A DNA stretch of 64,000 bases, taken from Rhynchopus sp. YZ270_cl-10. Taxonomy: Eukaryota; Euglenozoa; Diplonemea; Diplonemida; Diplonemidae. The DNA lies in the NCBI GenBank assembly GCA_964035575.1, contig OZ037900.1, forward strand, positions 558,001 through 622,000, given 5' to 3'. The position numbers were made by a program, and so were the translations under genes. Shown here piece by piece: positions 1 to 11,269 of the stretch. Each line of letters starts with the position of its first letter. Position 1 is the first letter of the stretch. The notes beneath the pieces were generated by a model. That model made no database searches, was not told where the DNA came from, and saw only the letters and a program-made list of their open reading frames with translations.

Positions 1-164
1 GATGTGTTCTGTGTGTTTTTGAGAACGGGGTTGTGGGTTATCTATCCCTGGCGGACTATAGCTAATGCTGTGTGTGTGTTGTGTCGGTTGTGTGTGTCCT
101 GTGTCTGAAGGATGTTTGGAGATTTGTTGCGGAGTGGGTAGACGAACCAATTAGTTTACCTCAA

Positions 165-247
165 AAAAAAAGTAGAGTCGAAATACTTGTTTCATATACA
201 TTCTTTTTCTAATGAAAAGAAGGTACAGAGGGTGCTAAAGAAGTACC
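165..247 (+). repeat. Dispersed repeat family G, copy 1
   Basis: A stretch containing TTTCATATACATTCTTTT, then TCTAATGAAAAGAAGG and a terminal AAGTACC, recurs with small changes at 32740-32812. Both copies have the same orientation. Function unknown. Confidence 0.6.
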
Positions 248-252
248 GGAGT

Positions 253-361
253 TGAAATACAAAACCCTCTCATGAACTGTGTACCTTGGTATGACCGGTT
301 GTACCGGGGGGGTGGACACCCCCCAACCATGCAGTCCTACAATCCATTTCGTGGTTTACAT
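253..361 (+). repeat. Dispersed repeat family C (about 110 bp), copy 1
   Basis: Starts with TTGAAATACAAAACCCTCTC, runs through TACCTTGGTATGACCGG and a GC-rich GGTGGACACCCC core, and ends with ATCCATTTCGTGGTTTACAT. Full relatives lie at 24784-24876, 33970-34083 and 34577-34689, a diverged one at 34759-34850, and fragments near 942 and 25236. All are in the same orientation. GGGGTGG...CCACCCC-type pairing inside suggests a folded RNA or foldback DNA. Confidence 0.75.
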
Positions 362-1054
362 AAAAAATCTACGTTTTTCCATCTGATTTTTGCCCGGTCG
401 CAAACTTCTGGCAAACAACCACCAAACAAAACGGCCAACATGGATGACAATGGCAACCAAAGAAAATTAGATGATTTTCGCAGATATAAAGAGACTGGAT
501 GGGGGGAGGAAATGATCATTTTTTTTTTTGTGTTCAGAGACAGAAACAATGGGGAAAGGGAAAGGGAAAACAGGGTCGTTGTACCGGCCCTTTTGATGTT
601 TTTTTTTTTAGAAAGTCTCTGGGGGAAAAAAAAACAAAATTTATTGCTGCGCAACATTTTGGTGGTTTCTGATCCTTTACTCATGAAGATCAGTTTATTC
701 CCTACAGGAACCCACTCAAAAAAAAGGAGAATAAATAAAAATGAAAAACTTGGAAAGTGCAAAAACCCAATCGCTATGGCTTTGGAGACACCGGTATATT
801 CTTGTTCGAACGGTTAAAAACAAAGAAACGTTTATCAGATGAACATCCTCTCGATTTCAGTCACCTAATAAACGAAACGAGGCCTCGCGGGGGACCCAAT
901 ACAACGGTAAAAAAATATATAAAAACAGGAAATAAAAATTGACTTGAAATACAAAAGCCTTCTCTTGACAGTCTCCCTAGGTAAGTGTGGATGCTTCAAC
1001 GCAATACAAAACTTTGAGACAAAGAGACACAAGTAACTTTCCTAGGTAACAAAA

Positions 1055-1497
1055 ACAAGTAATTGCTATCGGAAAAAAAACGGGGTGTGGTGTGGAACTC
1101 CATCCTGTAGAAATAATCTACAACACGCCCAGCATTCTGCTCTTCTGCAGGTATGCTAACGCTCTTCGTACGCTGCCAGACCCACTGGGACGCCAGCATC
1201 TGAAACGTTCAAGAAGGGGGGCTGTCCTCTTCGTCCAGCACCATCTGCTCGATAGCGTTGTTGGACGCCCGCTCGGCAGGCTCGGCGTGGTCCAGCTCGT
1301 TTTTGCCCACAGGCTCCCCACATTGTCGTCGTCGTTGGAGCAGTGCGGAAGGAACACAGAATGCACAGACTACAACACATCGATCACACCAGGCGCATCA
1401 GCACCTCCAGCAAATCGCCAGGATGCTACGGTGGTTTCGAAAATCGCGCGGAGTTTTCCACAGCACACCCCGCTTTTTTCTTAGCAATTACTTGTCC
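1055..1497. mobile_element. Inverted-repeat-bounded segment, possible MITE
   Basis: The left edge CAAGTAATTGCTA plus a poly-A tract and CGGGGTGTG is repeated in inverse orientation at the right edge (CGCTTTTTTCTTAGCAATTACTTG). The arms are about 40 bp and imperfect. No clear target-site duplication was found, so a chance or decayed foldback is possible. The interior is the balanced-composition stretch described for the surrounding region. Confidence 0.45.
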
Positions 1498-1597
1498 TTG
1501 TTGTTATTGTTGTTTTCAACCACCTTCCTTCAACCCTTGTAGGATCAGTTGTTATTTTTTTCGCGAAAACATGAAATTACACATTTCAAGAGAACAA

Positions 1598-2140
1598 AAC
1601 AAATTAAAAAGGGTCCTTATTTGCATTTTTGGGCTCCGCCCGTGCAGTGGTGGGGTCAATCTCGAAAATTGGACAATTTTTTGATCACTTAAATTTTGAG
1701 AAATATGAGCCCGGTTCCTTATACGTGGGGCCCATTTTTGGCTAAAATTTTCCTCAAAATCTGGTTTTGTAAAATTGACCCTTTACTCCCCCCCCACATC
1801 GATTTCAATACTATACCTTACTTCACCTACGGTTACCCTTACAGGGGGGTGAAGGAAGGTAAGTTGAAAACAAATTAAAAAGGGTCCTTATTTGCATTTT
1901 TGGGCTCCGCCCGTGCAGTGGTGGGGTCAATCTCGAAAATTGGACAATTTTTTGATCACTTAAATTTTGAGAAATATGAGCCCGGTTCCTTATACGTGGG
2001 GCCCATTTTTGGCTAAAATTTTCCTCAAAATCTGGTTTTGTAAAATTGACCCTTTACTCCCCCCCCCCACATCGATTTCAATACTATACCTTACTTCACC
2101 TACGGTTACCCTTACAGGGGGGTGAAGGAAGGTAAGTTGA
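1598..2140. repeat. 271-bp tandem duplication
   Basis: Two near-identical head-to-tail copies (about 1598-1868 and 1869-2140) with a period of 271 bp. The visible difference is the length of one C run. Each copy has a short inverted repeat, TTACTTCACC...GGTGAAGGAAGGTAAG. A GTGGTGGGGTCAATCTCG block resembles, in inverse orientation, the GACCCCACCAC blocks inside the element at 60962-62142. Confidence 0.9.
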
Positions 2141-2281
2141 AAAGGGGGTTCGTGCAAAACGCAAAACACACCCACGACAGAGGAGCAGACACTAACATTT
2201 TATTTTTTTTGAAAGATCACTCTGAGCCTCTCTGCTTTTTGTCACCGTCAAAGGTACTGGCAAACTGAGAAGAGGGATACA

Positions 2282-3693
2282 GGAGGGGGCTTGAATGGGG
2301 GGTTTTATGAAGTGCTTGTTATGTTTGCTTCGTGCTTTGTTTTGGGACAGGAGGGGGGGCTTGAATGGGGGGTTTTATGAAGTGCTTGTTATGTTTGCTT
2401 CGTGCTTTGTTTTGGGACAGGAGGGGGGGCTTGAATGGGGGGTTTTATGAAGTGCTTGTTATGTTTGCTTCGTGCTTTGTTTTGGGACAGGAGGGGGGGC
2501 TTGAATGGGGGGTTTTATGAAGTGCTTGTTATGTTTGCTTCGTGCTTTGTTTTGGGACAGGAGGGGGGGCTTGAATGGGGGGTTTTATGAAGTGCTTGTT
2601 ATGTTTGCTTCGTGCTTTGTTTTGGGACAGGAGGGGGGGCTTGAATGGGGGGTTTTATGAAGTGCTTGTTATGTTTGCTTCGTGCTTTGTTTTGGGACAG
2701 GAGGGGGGGCTTGAATGGGGGGTTTTATGAAGTGCTTGTTATGTTTGCTTCGTGCTTTGTTTTGGGACAGGAGGGGGGGCTTGAATGGGGGGTTTTATGA
2801 AGTGCTTGTTATGTTTGCTTCGTGCTTTGTTTTGGGACAGGAGGGGGGGCTTGAATGGGGGGTTTTATGAAGTGCTTGTTATGTTTGCTTCGTGCTTTGT
2901 TTTGGGACAGGAGGGGGGGCTTGAATGGGGGGTTTTATGAAGTGCTTGTTATGTTTGCTTCGTGCTTTGTTTTGGGACAGGAGGGGGGGCTTGAATGGGG
3001 GGGGTTTTATGAAGTGCTTGTTATGTTTGCTTCGTGCTTTGTTTTGGGACAGGAGGGGGGGCTTGAATGGGGGGTTTTATGAAGTGCTTGTTATGTTTGC
3101 TTCGTGCTTTGTTTTGGGACAGGAGGGGGGGCTTGAATGGGGGGTTTTATGAAGTGCTTGTTATGTTTGCTTCGTGCTTTGTTTTGGGACAGGAGGGGGG
3201 GCTTGAATGGGGGGTTTTATGAAGTGCTTGTTATGTTTGCTTCGTGCTTTGTTTTGGGACAGGAGGGGGGGCTTGAATGGGGGGTTTTATGAAGTGCTTG
3301 TTATGTTTGCTTCGTGCTTTGTTTTGGGACAGGAGGGGGGGCTTGAATGGGGGGTTTTATGAAGTGCTTGTTATGTTTGCTTCGTGATTTGTTTTGGGAC
3401 AGGAGGGGGGGCTTGAATGGGGGGTTTTATGAAGTGCTTGTTATGTTTGCTTCGTGCTTTGTTTTGGGACAGGAGGGGGGGCTTGAATGGGGGGTTTTAT
3501 GAAGTGCTTGTTATGTTTGCTTCGTGCTTTGTTTTGGGACAGGAGGGGGGGCTTGAATGGGGGGTTTTATGAAGTGCTTGTTATGTTTGCTTCGTGCTTT
3601 GTTTTGGGACAGGAGGGGGGGCTTGAATGGGGGGTTTTATGAAGTGCTTGTTATGTTTGCTTCGTGCTTTGTTTTGGGACAGGAGGGGGGGTC
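2282..3693. repeat. 70-bp tandem array, about 20 units
   Basis: A 70-bp unit (GAGGGGGGGCTTGAATGGGG, then TTTTATGAAGTGCTTGTTATG, then TTTTGGGACAG) repeats head to tail about twenty times. The units are almost perfectly homogeneous: one carries two extra G (near 3001) and one has a C to A change (near 3386). Because 70 is not a multiple of three, the short open frames through it are by-products. The homogeneity points to recent expansion or gene conversion, and an assembly collapse or expansion is possible. Confidence 0.97.
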
Positions 3694-3895
3694 CGAGGGG
3701 GGGGGGAGGACGAAGCCGCCATTGCAAAGGACACAGAAGACAATTATACTGGGAAGGAGGAGGGGTTTTTTGTAACTTAACTTGGAGATTTTTTTTTTTT
3801 TTGGTGGGGGATAGCACCGTTGCGCTACCTTATTTGCAAAAAAGAAAATGAAAAAAAAAAAAAAAGGTTTGAGGAAGAAAAGGAAAAGTTTGTAA

Positions 3896-3926
3896 GATGA
3901 AACGTGAGCTTCATGTGCTCACATCA
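3896..3926 (+). repeat. Class A/B hairpin
   Basis: GATG...GTGAGC-TTCATGT-GCTCAC-ATC folds into a stem with perfect GTGAGC/GCTCAC pairing. It is preceded by AAAAGTTTGTAA, as in the other members of the family. Confidence 0.75.
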
Positions 3927-3983
3927 CCCTGGGAAAAGAGAGAGAGAGAGAGAGAGTATGCTTGTGTACAGCACGTTGTTCGC

Positions 3984-4009
3984 CTCCAGCGTTAGTTATC
4001 ACGCTGGAG
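3984..4009. repeat. Perfect 9-bp stem-loop
   Basis: CTCCAGCGT, an 8-base loop, then ACGCTGGAG: a perfect GC-rich stem 60 bp after the class A/B hairpin at 3896. Confidence 0.7.
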
Positions 4010-6039
4010 ATTTTGTGGCCCAGAAAAATAAAAAAAATGACAGGATATGATGTCTTTTGAAAAACAGATTTATTGCTTTTATTTCCCCCCTTTTTTTTTG
4101 TGTCCCCCCCGCTGCTTCGTTTCGTTCAAATACAAGGGGGCAGAGGAACACAGTGTTTTTGGTTAACAAATATTGGAAAGAAAAAAGACCATAGTCGAAA
4201 ATGTGTGTCAGTTCGACTCGGCCGGACTACCGTCTATGCAAGAATTGAACAAAAAATAAAGCTGAAAGTGCCACGTGCCTCTCCGTACATTGGCGGGACA
4301 CAGGCACTGGTTCTCCGTAGGTTTGTCGAACCCCAAGAGAGCACTTCTTTTTGACACACAGTTTCCGAGGGAGGCGAAAGAATTGAACAAAAATAAGAGG
4401 GTGACATCCACATACCATCACAAAGGATGCATGCATGGACTGTTGTCTGACAAAAAAAAAAAGTTGGCAACCGATTAACGTAACGCCTCACGCTTAGCCG
4501 CTGTACCTTTGAAATAAAACGAGAGTGGAAAAAGAGGGAAGAAGAATGGGGTGGAAGCAATTTCACAAGGAGAAGGCGTGCAAAGCCCTGCTCAAGGGGG
4601 GGAGGAGAGGGGGGTGGGAACGCTTAGAAAGACAAATGCGCGTCACTGTGCACATTCAATCATGCAAAAGGGGCCTTTGAAAATTGTTTTTTTGTATGTT
4701 TTGAAAGTGCTTTGTGCTCTGTTTAATTGTGCTTGATAGACTTAGACATGCAAAAGGGGCCACCTCAATGTGCGTCCACGTCTGAGTTGTGATAAGGTTG
4801 TTCATGTGACGCCGTCCTTACAACGTAGTTGGCTATTCGGCGAAGTGTGTGTGGTGGGTTAAATTAACAAAGGTTTGCCCTGTATACACTTTATGGAAAA
4901 TATCCCGCATATTTCCCACCACCTGGCCACCTGATTCTTTCCTGAAATTTTGGAGCACTTTAGTGAAGTTTGGGTGGTATTTAAACACCGCCAAACTCCA
5001 TTAAACTCTTACCACATTTCAGGTAAAATCAGACCAAATTTTTGTTATTTTTTTTTTTTTTACGAATCGAACACTGATGGAGGGGGGTTTTCTTTGGTGT
5101 TGTTTTTAATACTTCCTCTTCGTTTATTTCATTGAAAATGAATAAAAGGACGTGTTTTTGTTGTATTTCTTTTTTTGTCGACAAGCACCCACCAAGGTAG
5201 GTTACGTACTAAAAAATGTCCTGTTTTCTCCTGTGATAAAACTTAACGTTTATATCCGTAATACTCTCAATTCAGGAGAACAAAAAGCAGTTGAGGGGAT
5301 TAAATTAACGTGGTGGTATAAAAAAGGGGGAAATGGTTAGTTCTCTCTTGCTCTGTCTTTTAAGTTTATGTTTTTTACTATTTTTTCCCCGACAAATTTT
5401 ATTTGCAAAAGCTGGGGAAAGGGTGTAAAATACACCCTTTTCTTACCCTGAGAAAAAAAAGCATTTTTTTGACATCTCACTGAGATCGCAAAACTCACCT
5501 CAAAAACTGAAAAACCAAAAAAAAAGCAAAGAGAAAACTTGAAAGTATAAACGTGCTTCAGTAATGTGTACACACAGCATGGGATGCAGTCCGACTACAA
5601 GGGATAATCCACACCTCTTCTCAAACACACACACACAACCACAGCAAATCGAAAACGTGCACGAGCGTGAAAGCTTATTGCAGCGCGAACGGTTTACGGT
5701 TTTATTTTCCTTCATACATACCCCCCTTGTAAGAGTGATTGAAGGAAGGAATATGGGAGGATTTTTAGAATAAGTAAAAGAAATAAAATTCGTTTTAAAA
5801 AGGCACTCCGTATCCAAAACAGGGGGGGGATATGTCTGGGGACAAACAACAGGTTTCTGTGTTGGATATGGGGCTGGGGAGACTACGGAACTACTGGAAC
5901 GGAGTTGTGGAGAGAGAGAGAGAGGAGGGCTTTGTATTTGCAATTTTGTATTTATTTTCATCTTTTTTTTTTACGGTTGGGTGATGTATTGTAGTTCTGT
6001 ATTGTCGACTACCTTCCCCCCACAAAGAGGTTCGTTCTA

Positions 6040-6161
6040 CAGTGGTTAAACAAAAATTCCGTCCAAGAAAAATGCCCGCCTAAGAAAAAGTCCATCACGT
6101 AATTTCCGCCATCGATTTCAATTCCGCCTTTAGTTTAGTCGTAACTTTTGTTTAACCACTG
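6040..6161. mobile_element. TA-flanked MITE, copy 1 (Tc1/mariner-like)
   Basis: A 122-bp unit with terminal inverted repeats CAGTGGTTAAACAAA / TTTGTTTAACCACTG, flanked on both sides by TA. It shares CCGCCATCGATTTCAATTCC with the second copy at 7419-7508. The CAGT ends and TA target fit a non-autonomous Tc1/mariner-type element. No coding sequence inside. Confidence 0.88.
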
Positions 6162-6529
6162 TAGGATGTCCTTTAAAAATTTTTTTTTGGTGCTTCGGGT
6201 CGATATTGACAGGTCGCTGACTGACTTCCGAAAGCACCATTTTTTTTGGAACAAATTGATGCATTTCAAATATTCTCTCCACCATCCCTACCCTTTTTGT
6301 GTTATTGGAGGGGAGAGAGAGAGAGAGAAAGAGCAAAGAGAAAAAAAATGTCAAAAAAAAATTCTTTTTGGTGATATCACCTACCCCAAACCCGGACAAT
6401 GTGAAAAACACATCTTAAAAAAAGTGGGGGTAATACACCCCAGTTACATTTGTATTCACTATGTGCTAATAGTTTCTGATGTATTGAAAAGAAGAGAAAA
6501 AAATGAGTAAAGAGAGGGTAGTTTTGTTC

Positions 6530-6562
6530 AGGTGAAACCTAAGGCTGTGTTTAGCTTCACCT
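6530..6562 (+). repeat. Class A/B hairpin
   Basis: AGGTGAA...TTCACCT closes a stem whose inner part has CTAA/TTAG. It is the same outer pair as the hairpin at 25041. Confidence 0.65.
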
Positions 6563-6930
6563 ATTGAAAAAAATAAAAAATGAAGGTGGCGACTGTCAAT
6601 CCAAGACAAAGAGTTATGCACCGTTCATTCTTACACTAAAGTAATCGGGGGTTGGTTGCAAGCAGGGGAGAGGGGCTGGGGGGGGGGCGCACAAAGGTTA
6701 TCTTTTTTCAAAAAAAAAAAAAGAACAAAAAAACACACAGAGTTGAAAAAGCAAATCACACAGATGACAACCTGTTTTTTTTTTTTTTTTTTTTTTTTGG
6801 CACAAACCAGAGACGCATGTCCCTGATTATGTTCAGTGTTATGGCAAGCTTTCATGTTATTTGTTCGGAAAACAAAAAGCAAAGAGTTGACAGGGTTTCA
6901 CGAAAAAGAAAAAGAAAACTTGGCATATGA

Positions 6931-6949
6931 ATGTGCCTATCGAGCACAT
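6931..6949 (+). repeat. Class A/B hairpin
   Basis: ATGTGC-CTATCGA-GCACAT is a perfect 6-bp stem preceded by AAAACTTGGCATATGA, matching the AAACTTGAAAGATGA lead of other copies. Confidence 0.75.
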
Positions 6950-7244
6950 AAATCCAAAAAAAAAAAAAAAACACAGACACACGCACAGAAATTGTTATTC
7001 ACACGAGAGGGGTGGGGTGGCACTGTGTGCATTCATCCTTCGAGGTACTCGAGCAAAACTGAAAGTTGTCGTCAGAGATAGTAGAAGAGGAAAAAACATA
7101 CACACGCAAGCCAAAAAAATACAATTGGTATTGATTGACATCGAACATTTCCTCAGAAAAATGAGGTAAACTTAAAAAACTATCTCTTTTTTCTCAATCA
7201 TTTCGGAACTTAGCATTTTTCGTTTTTTGTTTTAAAACTTTTTT

Positions 7245-7280
<36 letters not shown>

Positions 7281-7418
7281 GAAAATTTTCGTTCCAAATA
7301 CAGGGGACTTTCCTCGCTTTGCCAAAAGTGCTTTCGGCAGAGAGAGGTGAAGAGCAAAAAAAAAAAAAAAAAACTAAAATAAAATAACATAAGACCGTAC
7401 CATTAAAGAGAGAAAGTA

Positions 7419-7508
7419 CAGTGGTTAAACAGAGTTCCGCCTAAAGTAATTTCCGCCATCGATTTCAATTCCGCCTTTAGTTTAGGCGTAAACTTTGTTT
7501 AACCACTG
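7419..7508. mobile_element. TA-flanked MITE, copy 2 (Tc1/mariner-like)
   Basis: A 90-bp relative of the unit at 6040-6161, with inverted ends CAGTGGTTAAAC/GTTTAACCACTG and TA on both sides. It lacks part of the left interior. Confidence 0.88.
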
Positions 7509-7569
7509 TATTACAGACGATCTTCATAACACAATTCTATCTTTCGATAAAAAATAGTAACTCTGATAG

Positions 7570-7621
7570 GTAAGTAAAAGGAAAAAAGGTTTTTTCGTTG
7601 ATTGCTAAGCTACGCTTGTAG
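7570..7621 (+). repeat. Intron-like repeat family F, short copy
   Basis: Begins GTAAGTAAAAGG and ends AAGCTACGCTTGTAG, with a T-rich and GTTGATTGCT core. It lacks the middle found in the copies at 25665-25775 and 32396-32516. The ends look like donor and acceptor splice sites. Confidence 0.7.
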
Positions 7622-9016
7622 GAATAAAAAAAGAACAAAAAATGACAAGGTTTTTTTTTTTCTCTTTTGGCTTCCCCCCTCTACAAGGGGAAAAGGGAAG
7701 TGTGGGGAGGTGCTTCGTTGTTCTGCTTTTTTGTTTTTTTTGAGTGAATACGTAAAGCAAAATGGTAGTTGACATCGGCAACTTTCTACTTACCAGATAC
7801 GATCCAGCCAACAGCATCCGATAGCCCCCCCCATGATGAAAACGCATGGTAAATGAAAGTTTGGAAGTGTGTTCACGTCTCTGCATACAGGCACTTCATG
7901 TCCCACGCAAGCGGAATGGGGGAGCAATCGATTTGTCTTAGCAGATCGCTCAAAAAGGTACCCAGGTCTCTTTGTTGTTCGTTCGTTGCATTGAAGCTTA
8001 TTAAAAAAAGAAATTGGGTTGAAGCAACTCCACCACGTTCCCGTTTTTTTGGTCGTTTGCTATTTTTTTTTTTTCAACGTTTTAGATAATCTGTTGTGTG
8101 AAGTAGCCAAGAGACAGCTGGCACTATCGTTTGTTTTTTTTTAATAGTCGTATTGTTTGTGTTGGGGGTGTAAATAACGTATTTCACCCCGCAAAGGGTG
8201 GCGTCGTTTGTGTCTCCCTTTTCGCACGAATATCCCAGTCAAAGAATGAAAAATGCCTGCCTTTTTTCTTTCAAAAGAGAGAGCTAAAAACAGGTAAAAA
8301 AAGCCATCAAGGCAATAAAACACTCTAAAGAACTGGGAGAACGGCATAAACGTATGGGGTTTTATCAAAAAAAAAGGGGAGAAGTTGGCAAGTGACAAAC
8401 GCCTCACCGTTCAGCGGCAGATACAGTCACAAAATGATTAAGATAAAATCTTTGAATAAAGTATGGGGTTTGTCCACCAGCGTCGTCTCCCCCAAAAAGA
8501 AAAAAAAACGGAGTGAATCAGAAAAAGAGAAAAACTTGAGAAACATGGAATGTGCCTCTTCCCTTTGTGTGCATAACACTGTCGAAGAGAAGCAACGTTT
8601 TTTGTTTTTTTTTTTGAAAACTTGTATTGTTTTTTTGTTCGCAGTTGCTTTTTTCACAAAGGCACACAGACATCAAAAACATTGTGACGTTTTTAGTGCA
8701 GAAATGATAATAAGAAATTTTGTAAGATCATTGTGCGTCAGCCTCTTTTACACGACACATCGGAGAGAGAAAAAAAAAATCAGAAAACACACACTCTGGG
8801 CAATATTTCGTTCGTAGAAACTTCTTATATTTGCTTTCAAACACACATACACACACCCCAGGCTACAAGGGGTAATCAAACCAGCCTTTCAGGGGAACTT
8901 TTCTTTGGGTCTGGTTTTGGGGAGAAAAAAGTTTTTTTCACACAAAAAAAAGAGAGAAAACAGTGGGAAAACCCACTTAAAAAAACCCCCTACAATATTC
9001 ACACTTTAATCACGGA

Positions 9017-9205
9017 TGCTGCCAGATCTGGCCAGATCTCCAGATCTGGGCCGCCCAGATCTGGCCAGATCTGGAAAAAAAATTTTTTTTTTTTGAAAAA
9101 AAAATTTTCCCAGACGTCCCAGATCTGGCCAGATCTGGCCAGATCTGGCCAGATCTGGCCAAATCTGGGAGATCTGGGACGTCTGGGAAAATTTTTTTTT
9201 CCAGG
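9017..9205. repeat. CCAGATCTGG palindrome array, left end
   Basis: Repeated CCAGATCTGG units. An inner inverted repeat (GAAAAAAAAATTTTCCCAGA ... TCTGGGAAAATTTTTTTTTC) could extrude as a long cruciform. Confidence 0.9.
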
Positions 9206-10202
9206 TACCCCAATGACATAACGAAGTATCGCTTGAAGTACCGTTCAATATACGTTGCTCGTGTGTGCAAGTTACGAAGTAGGACACACAAGGTATATCA
9301 AACGATAAATCAATCAGATAAACGTTACATCATCGGAAAATTGTTGGCACCGCCGCCCTGTCTTCGTATTTATTACGTCGACAGGCCAAACAGCGTTGGG
9401 CTCAGAAGAAGCAGTGCAAAACACTGGGGATCAACATGAGAACCAACTCCCAACAACACAGGCTACCGAAGTAGCAGGTGGGGTGTTGCGGGTGTTTGGG
9501 GTGAAAGAAAATCGATTTTGGTAAGTTCCAGCAGAAAATTCTTAAGTTTGCACAATTGAGAAGGGTGTTACCACTGCCTAATATTATTCGTACATGTGAA
9601 CCGGTAAGGTCGAGAAGGGTGGACACGGCATACAAGTACAAGTACAAGTAAGACGTACCTTCTACAAAGGCTGAATTCGCAATTCTTAAGGGATTGAATT
9701 CAGCCCCCACGTGGTGTTTTTGAGAAAATCATTCCATGGTATACAGCTAATGGTTCCCGAAGAATGATTCGCCCCTCCTCGTTCATGCAAACTTAAGAAA
9801 ATTCTGAAGTAACTACAACCTGGCGTGCGGGTACAGATGCATTGCTTTGTTCTTTCCTCAAAGTCATGTGTGATCTCTCGGGTCTGTACTAAAGTCAGTG
9901 TTTAGATAAGCATCCACTTGACTCGTTCTAACAACCGTTGAAATCTAGAACAAAACAACACACTGCCCCTTCTCACACCAAGCCGCCATGCTTCAAGAGC
10001 ATGCCCTGGGCAAAAATTACTCTGACAAAAATTGGTTTTCTGGGGGAACGCAATATTTTCTTGTGCCTAGTCCTCCGCAAGAGCAGAGGACAGACTTTCC
10101 GGATCCCGAAGTCGAATTTCTTGCACTAGCTATGCTCCCTGGGTTAAATGGCTATAGCAGTGACTGACTAAGAGTTTCATAATAATTAGGGTGGTCTATG
10201 GG
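9206..10202. other. Interior of TIR element without a clear gene
   Basis: Two overlapping plus-strand open frames run through about 9215-9520, one ending VFGVKENRFW before a stop near 9520. Neither has a convincing start or a recognisable motif. The rest of the stretch shows no coding signal. Confidence 0.4.
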
Positions 10203-10878
10203 TTAACAATGGAAAAGTTGGTATATAAACCCGACTTTTACGATCGCCACCTGGTTTTGAAATAATTGCACCAGCTCTTCCGTCGGCACTGCTTCGCTGT
10301 CACGATGAAGGGTCGTAGGTTCGGGTACCTGTTAAGAGAAATTGAATGTAAAAGTAGAGACTACAACAAAAAAACAAACAAGAAGCCGCCCCGTACCCCT
10401 TAAACGTAAAAGTGACATTTTTGTAGACAAAAAAAAAAAAATAGCTAAAAAGATCGGGTCTTTTGTTTGTGCGCTCAAAGCCGGGAAAACAAAAAGGTGA
10501 AAAAATATGTTAAACTGAAGTACGGTTGTTGTGGTTAATTGAGTACTCAAAGAAAACAAGCAAGCTTCTGTTTTTTTCAATCCGTTTTGTTTGCCCTGCA
10601 GCGCTGCCTCCAATCTTTTTAGAATTGACAACAAGTTGTTTTATCAAAAAAATAGCGGACATGTCGAAAAGGGAGAAAACCGGGGGGTTAAAAACATACC
10701 TTGCACTCGGCCCACTCTCCAGGTACAAAGAACATCACTGCACGACAAACCCATAGAAAATAACTATTTTTTACCGAACAGAAAGGTCGTTTTATTGATG
10801 AGTGTTTTCTGAGTGCACACTCAGGGGGACAAAATGCAACACTTACCGAAAAAATTCTCCAATCGGACAAAAACCTTT
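10203..10878 (-). CDS. Probable 3' exons of an unrecognised spliced gene
   Basis: Three short minus-strand segments keep one reading frame when joined at consensus sites: 10878-10847 (32 nt, acceptor GGTGTTTAG, donor GTAAGT), 10737-10700 (38 nt, acceptor GTCGTGCAG, donor GTATGT) and 10328-10203 (126 nt, acceptor after TTTCTCTTAACAG, stop TAA). The predicted tail contains VPGEWAECK, then VPEPTTLHRDSEAVPTEEL, and ends IYQLFHC. The last exon is the strongest part: a good pyrimidine tract and 41 open codons. An open frame at 10902-11114 (contains LGTGCVVFSYKKGYCEAVEA) could be an upstream exon, but its junction is not clear. No family recognised. The exons lie within the TIR element at 9011-12183. 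Confidence 0.42.
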
Positions 10879-11269
10879 CTAAACACCCAAAAAAAAACAC
10901 CTCAGTCCACATCCGCTGGGGTCGCGAGATGGAAATATATGGTTTTACAGCTTTTAGGGGGTCTAGCGTGGGTCCCAGATGCATTTTGCAACGGGTCTGT
11001 GTGTGCCTCAACCGCTTCACAGTACCCTTTTTTGTAACTGAAAACGACGCATCCTGTACCTAAGTGCACTGAAGCCTTGCTTGCGTCCTCCTTCGTGGTT
11101 TTGGGCGTTCGCACGCGAGAATCATTATCGCATTCTCACATGTAATTCTCGCATCACGGAGAGGATTTTAGCGTCACGTGACCACAAAAAAAGTGCACAA
11201 AATTAGTTTGGTCAAAAATCACCTTGCACTTGTGAAGGAATTGCTAAGGAAATGTGAAATATGCGTGTT

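Larger units (their letters stand above)
1..1590. other. Gene-poor region with dispersed repeats
   Basis: No confident gene. The stretch holds copies of two dispersed repeats (165-247 and 253-361), a partial copy near 942-965, and an inverted-repeat-bounded segment at 1055-1497. Positions 1090-1460 have a balanced base composition unlike the poly-A/T-rich surroundings. On the minus strand that part carries an acidic open frame ending in LDEEDSPPS before a TGA near 1216. It could be a last exon or a gene relic, but I cannot show an acceptor site for it. Confidence 0.5.
3694..9004. other. Gene-poor, A/T-run-rich region with small hairpins
   Basis: About 5 kb without a convincing gene. It holds homopolymer runs, an (AG)n run near 3940, two mini-transposons (6040-6161 and 7419-7508), one intron-like repeat (7570-7621) and several single-orientation hairpins. 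The minus strand of 4208-4420 has balanced composition, and a pyrimidine-rich AG at about 4245 precedes a frame ending GSPAESN. This could be a short terminal exon, but the upstream frame does not join cleanly. Confidence 0.5.

Noticed and set aside
2282-3693. CRISPR-like array
   Set aside because: Units are contiguous with no unique spacers, and the DNA is eukaryotic in character.
2855-3775. Short repeated proteins (MKCLLCLLRALFWDRRGG-like) in the 70-bp array
   Set aside because: They arise from reading a 70-bp unit in shifting frames; no start context or composition supports coding.
10290-10335. tRNA-like GGTTCGGGTACC box on the plus strand
   Set aside because: T-arm pairing fails, and the same bases fit a minus-strand exon with a strong acceptor.
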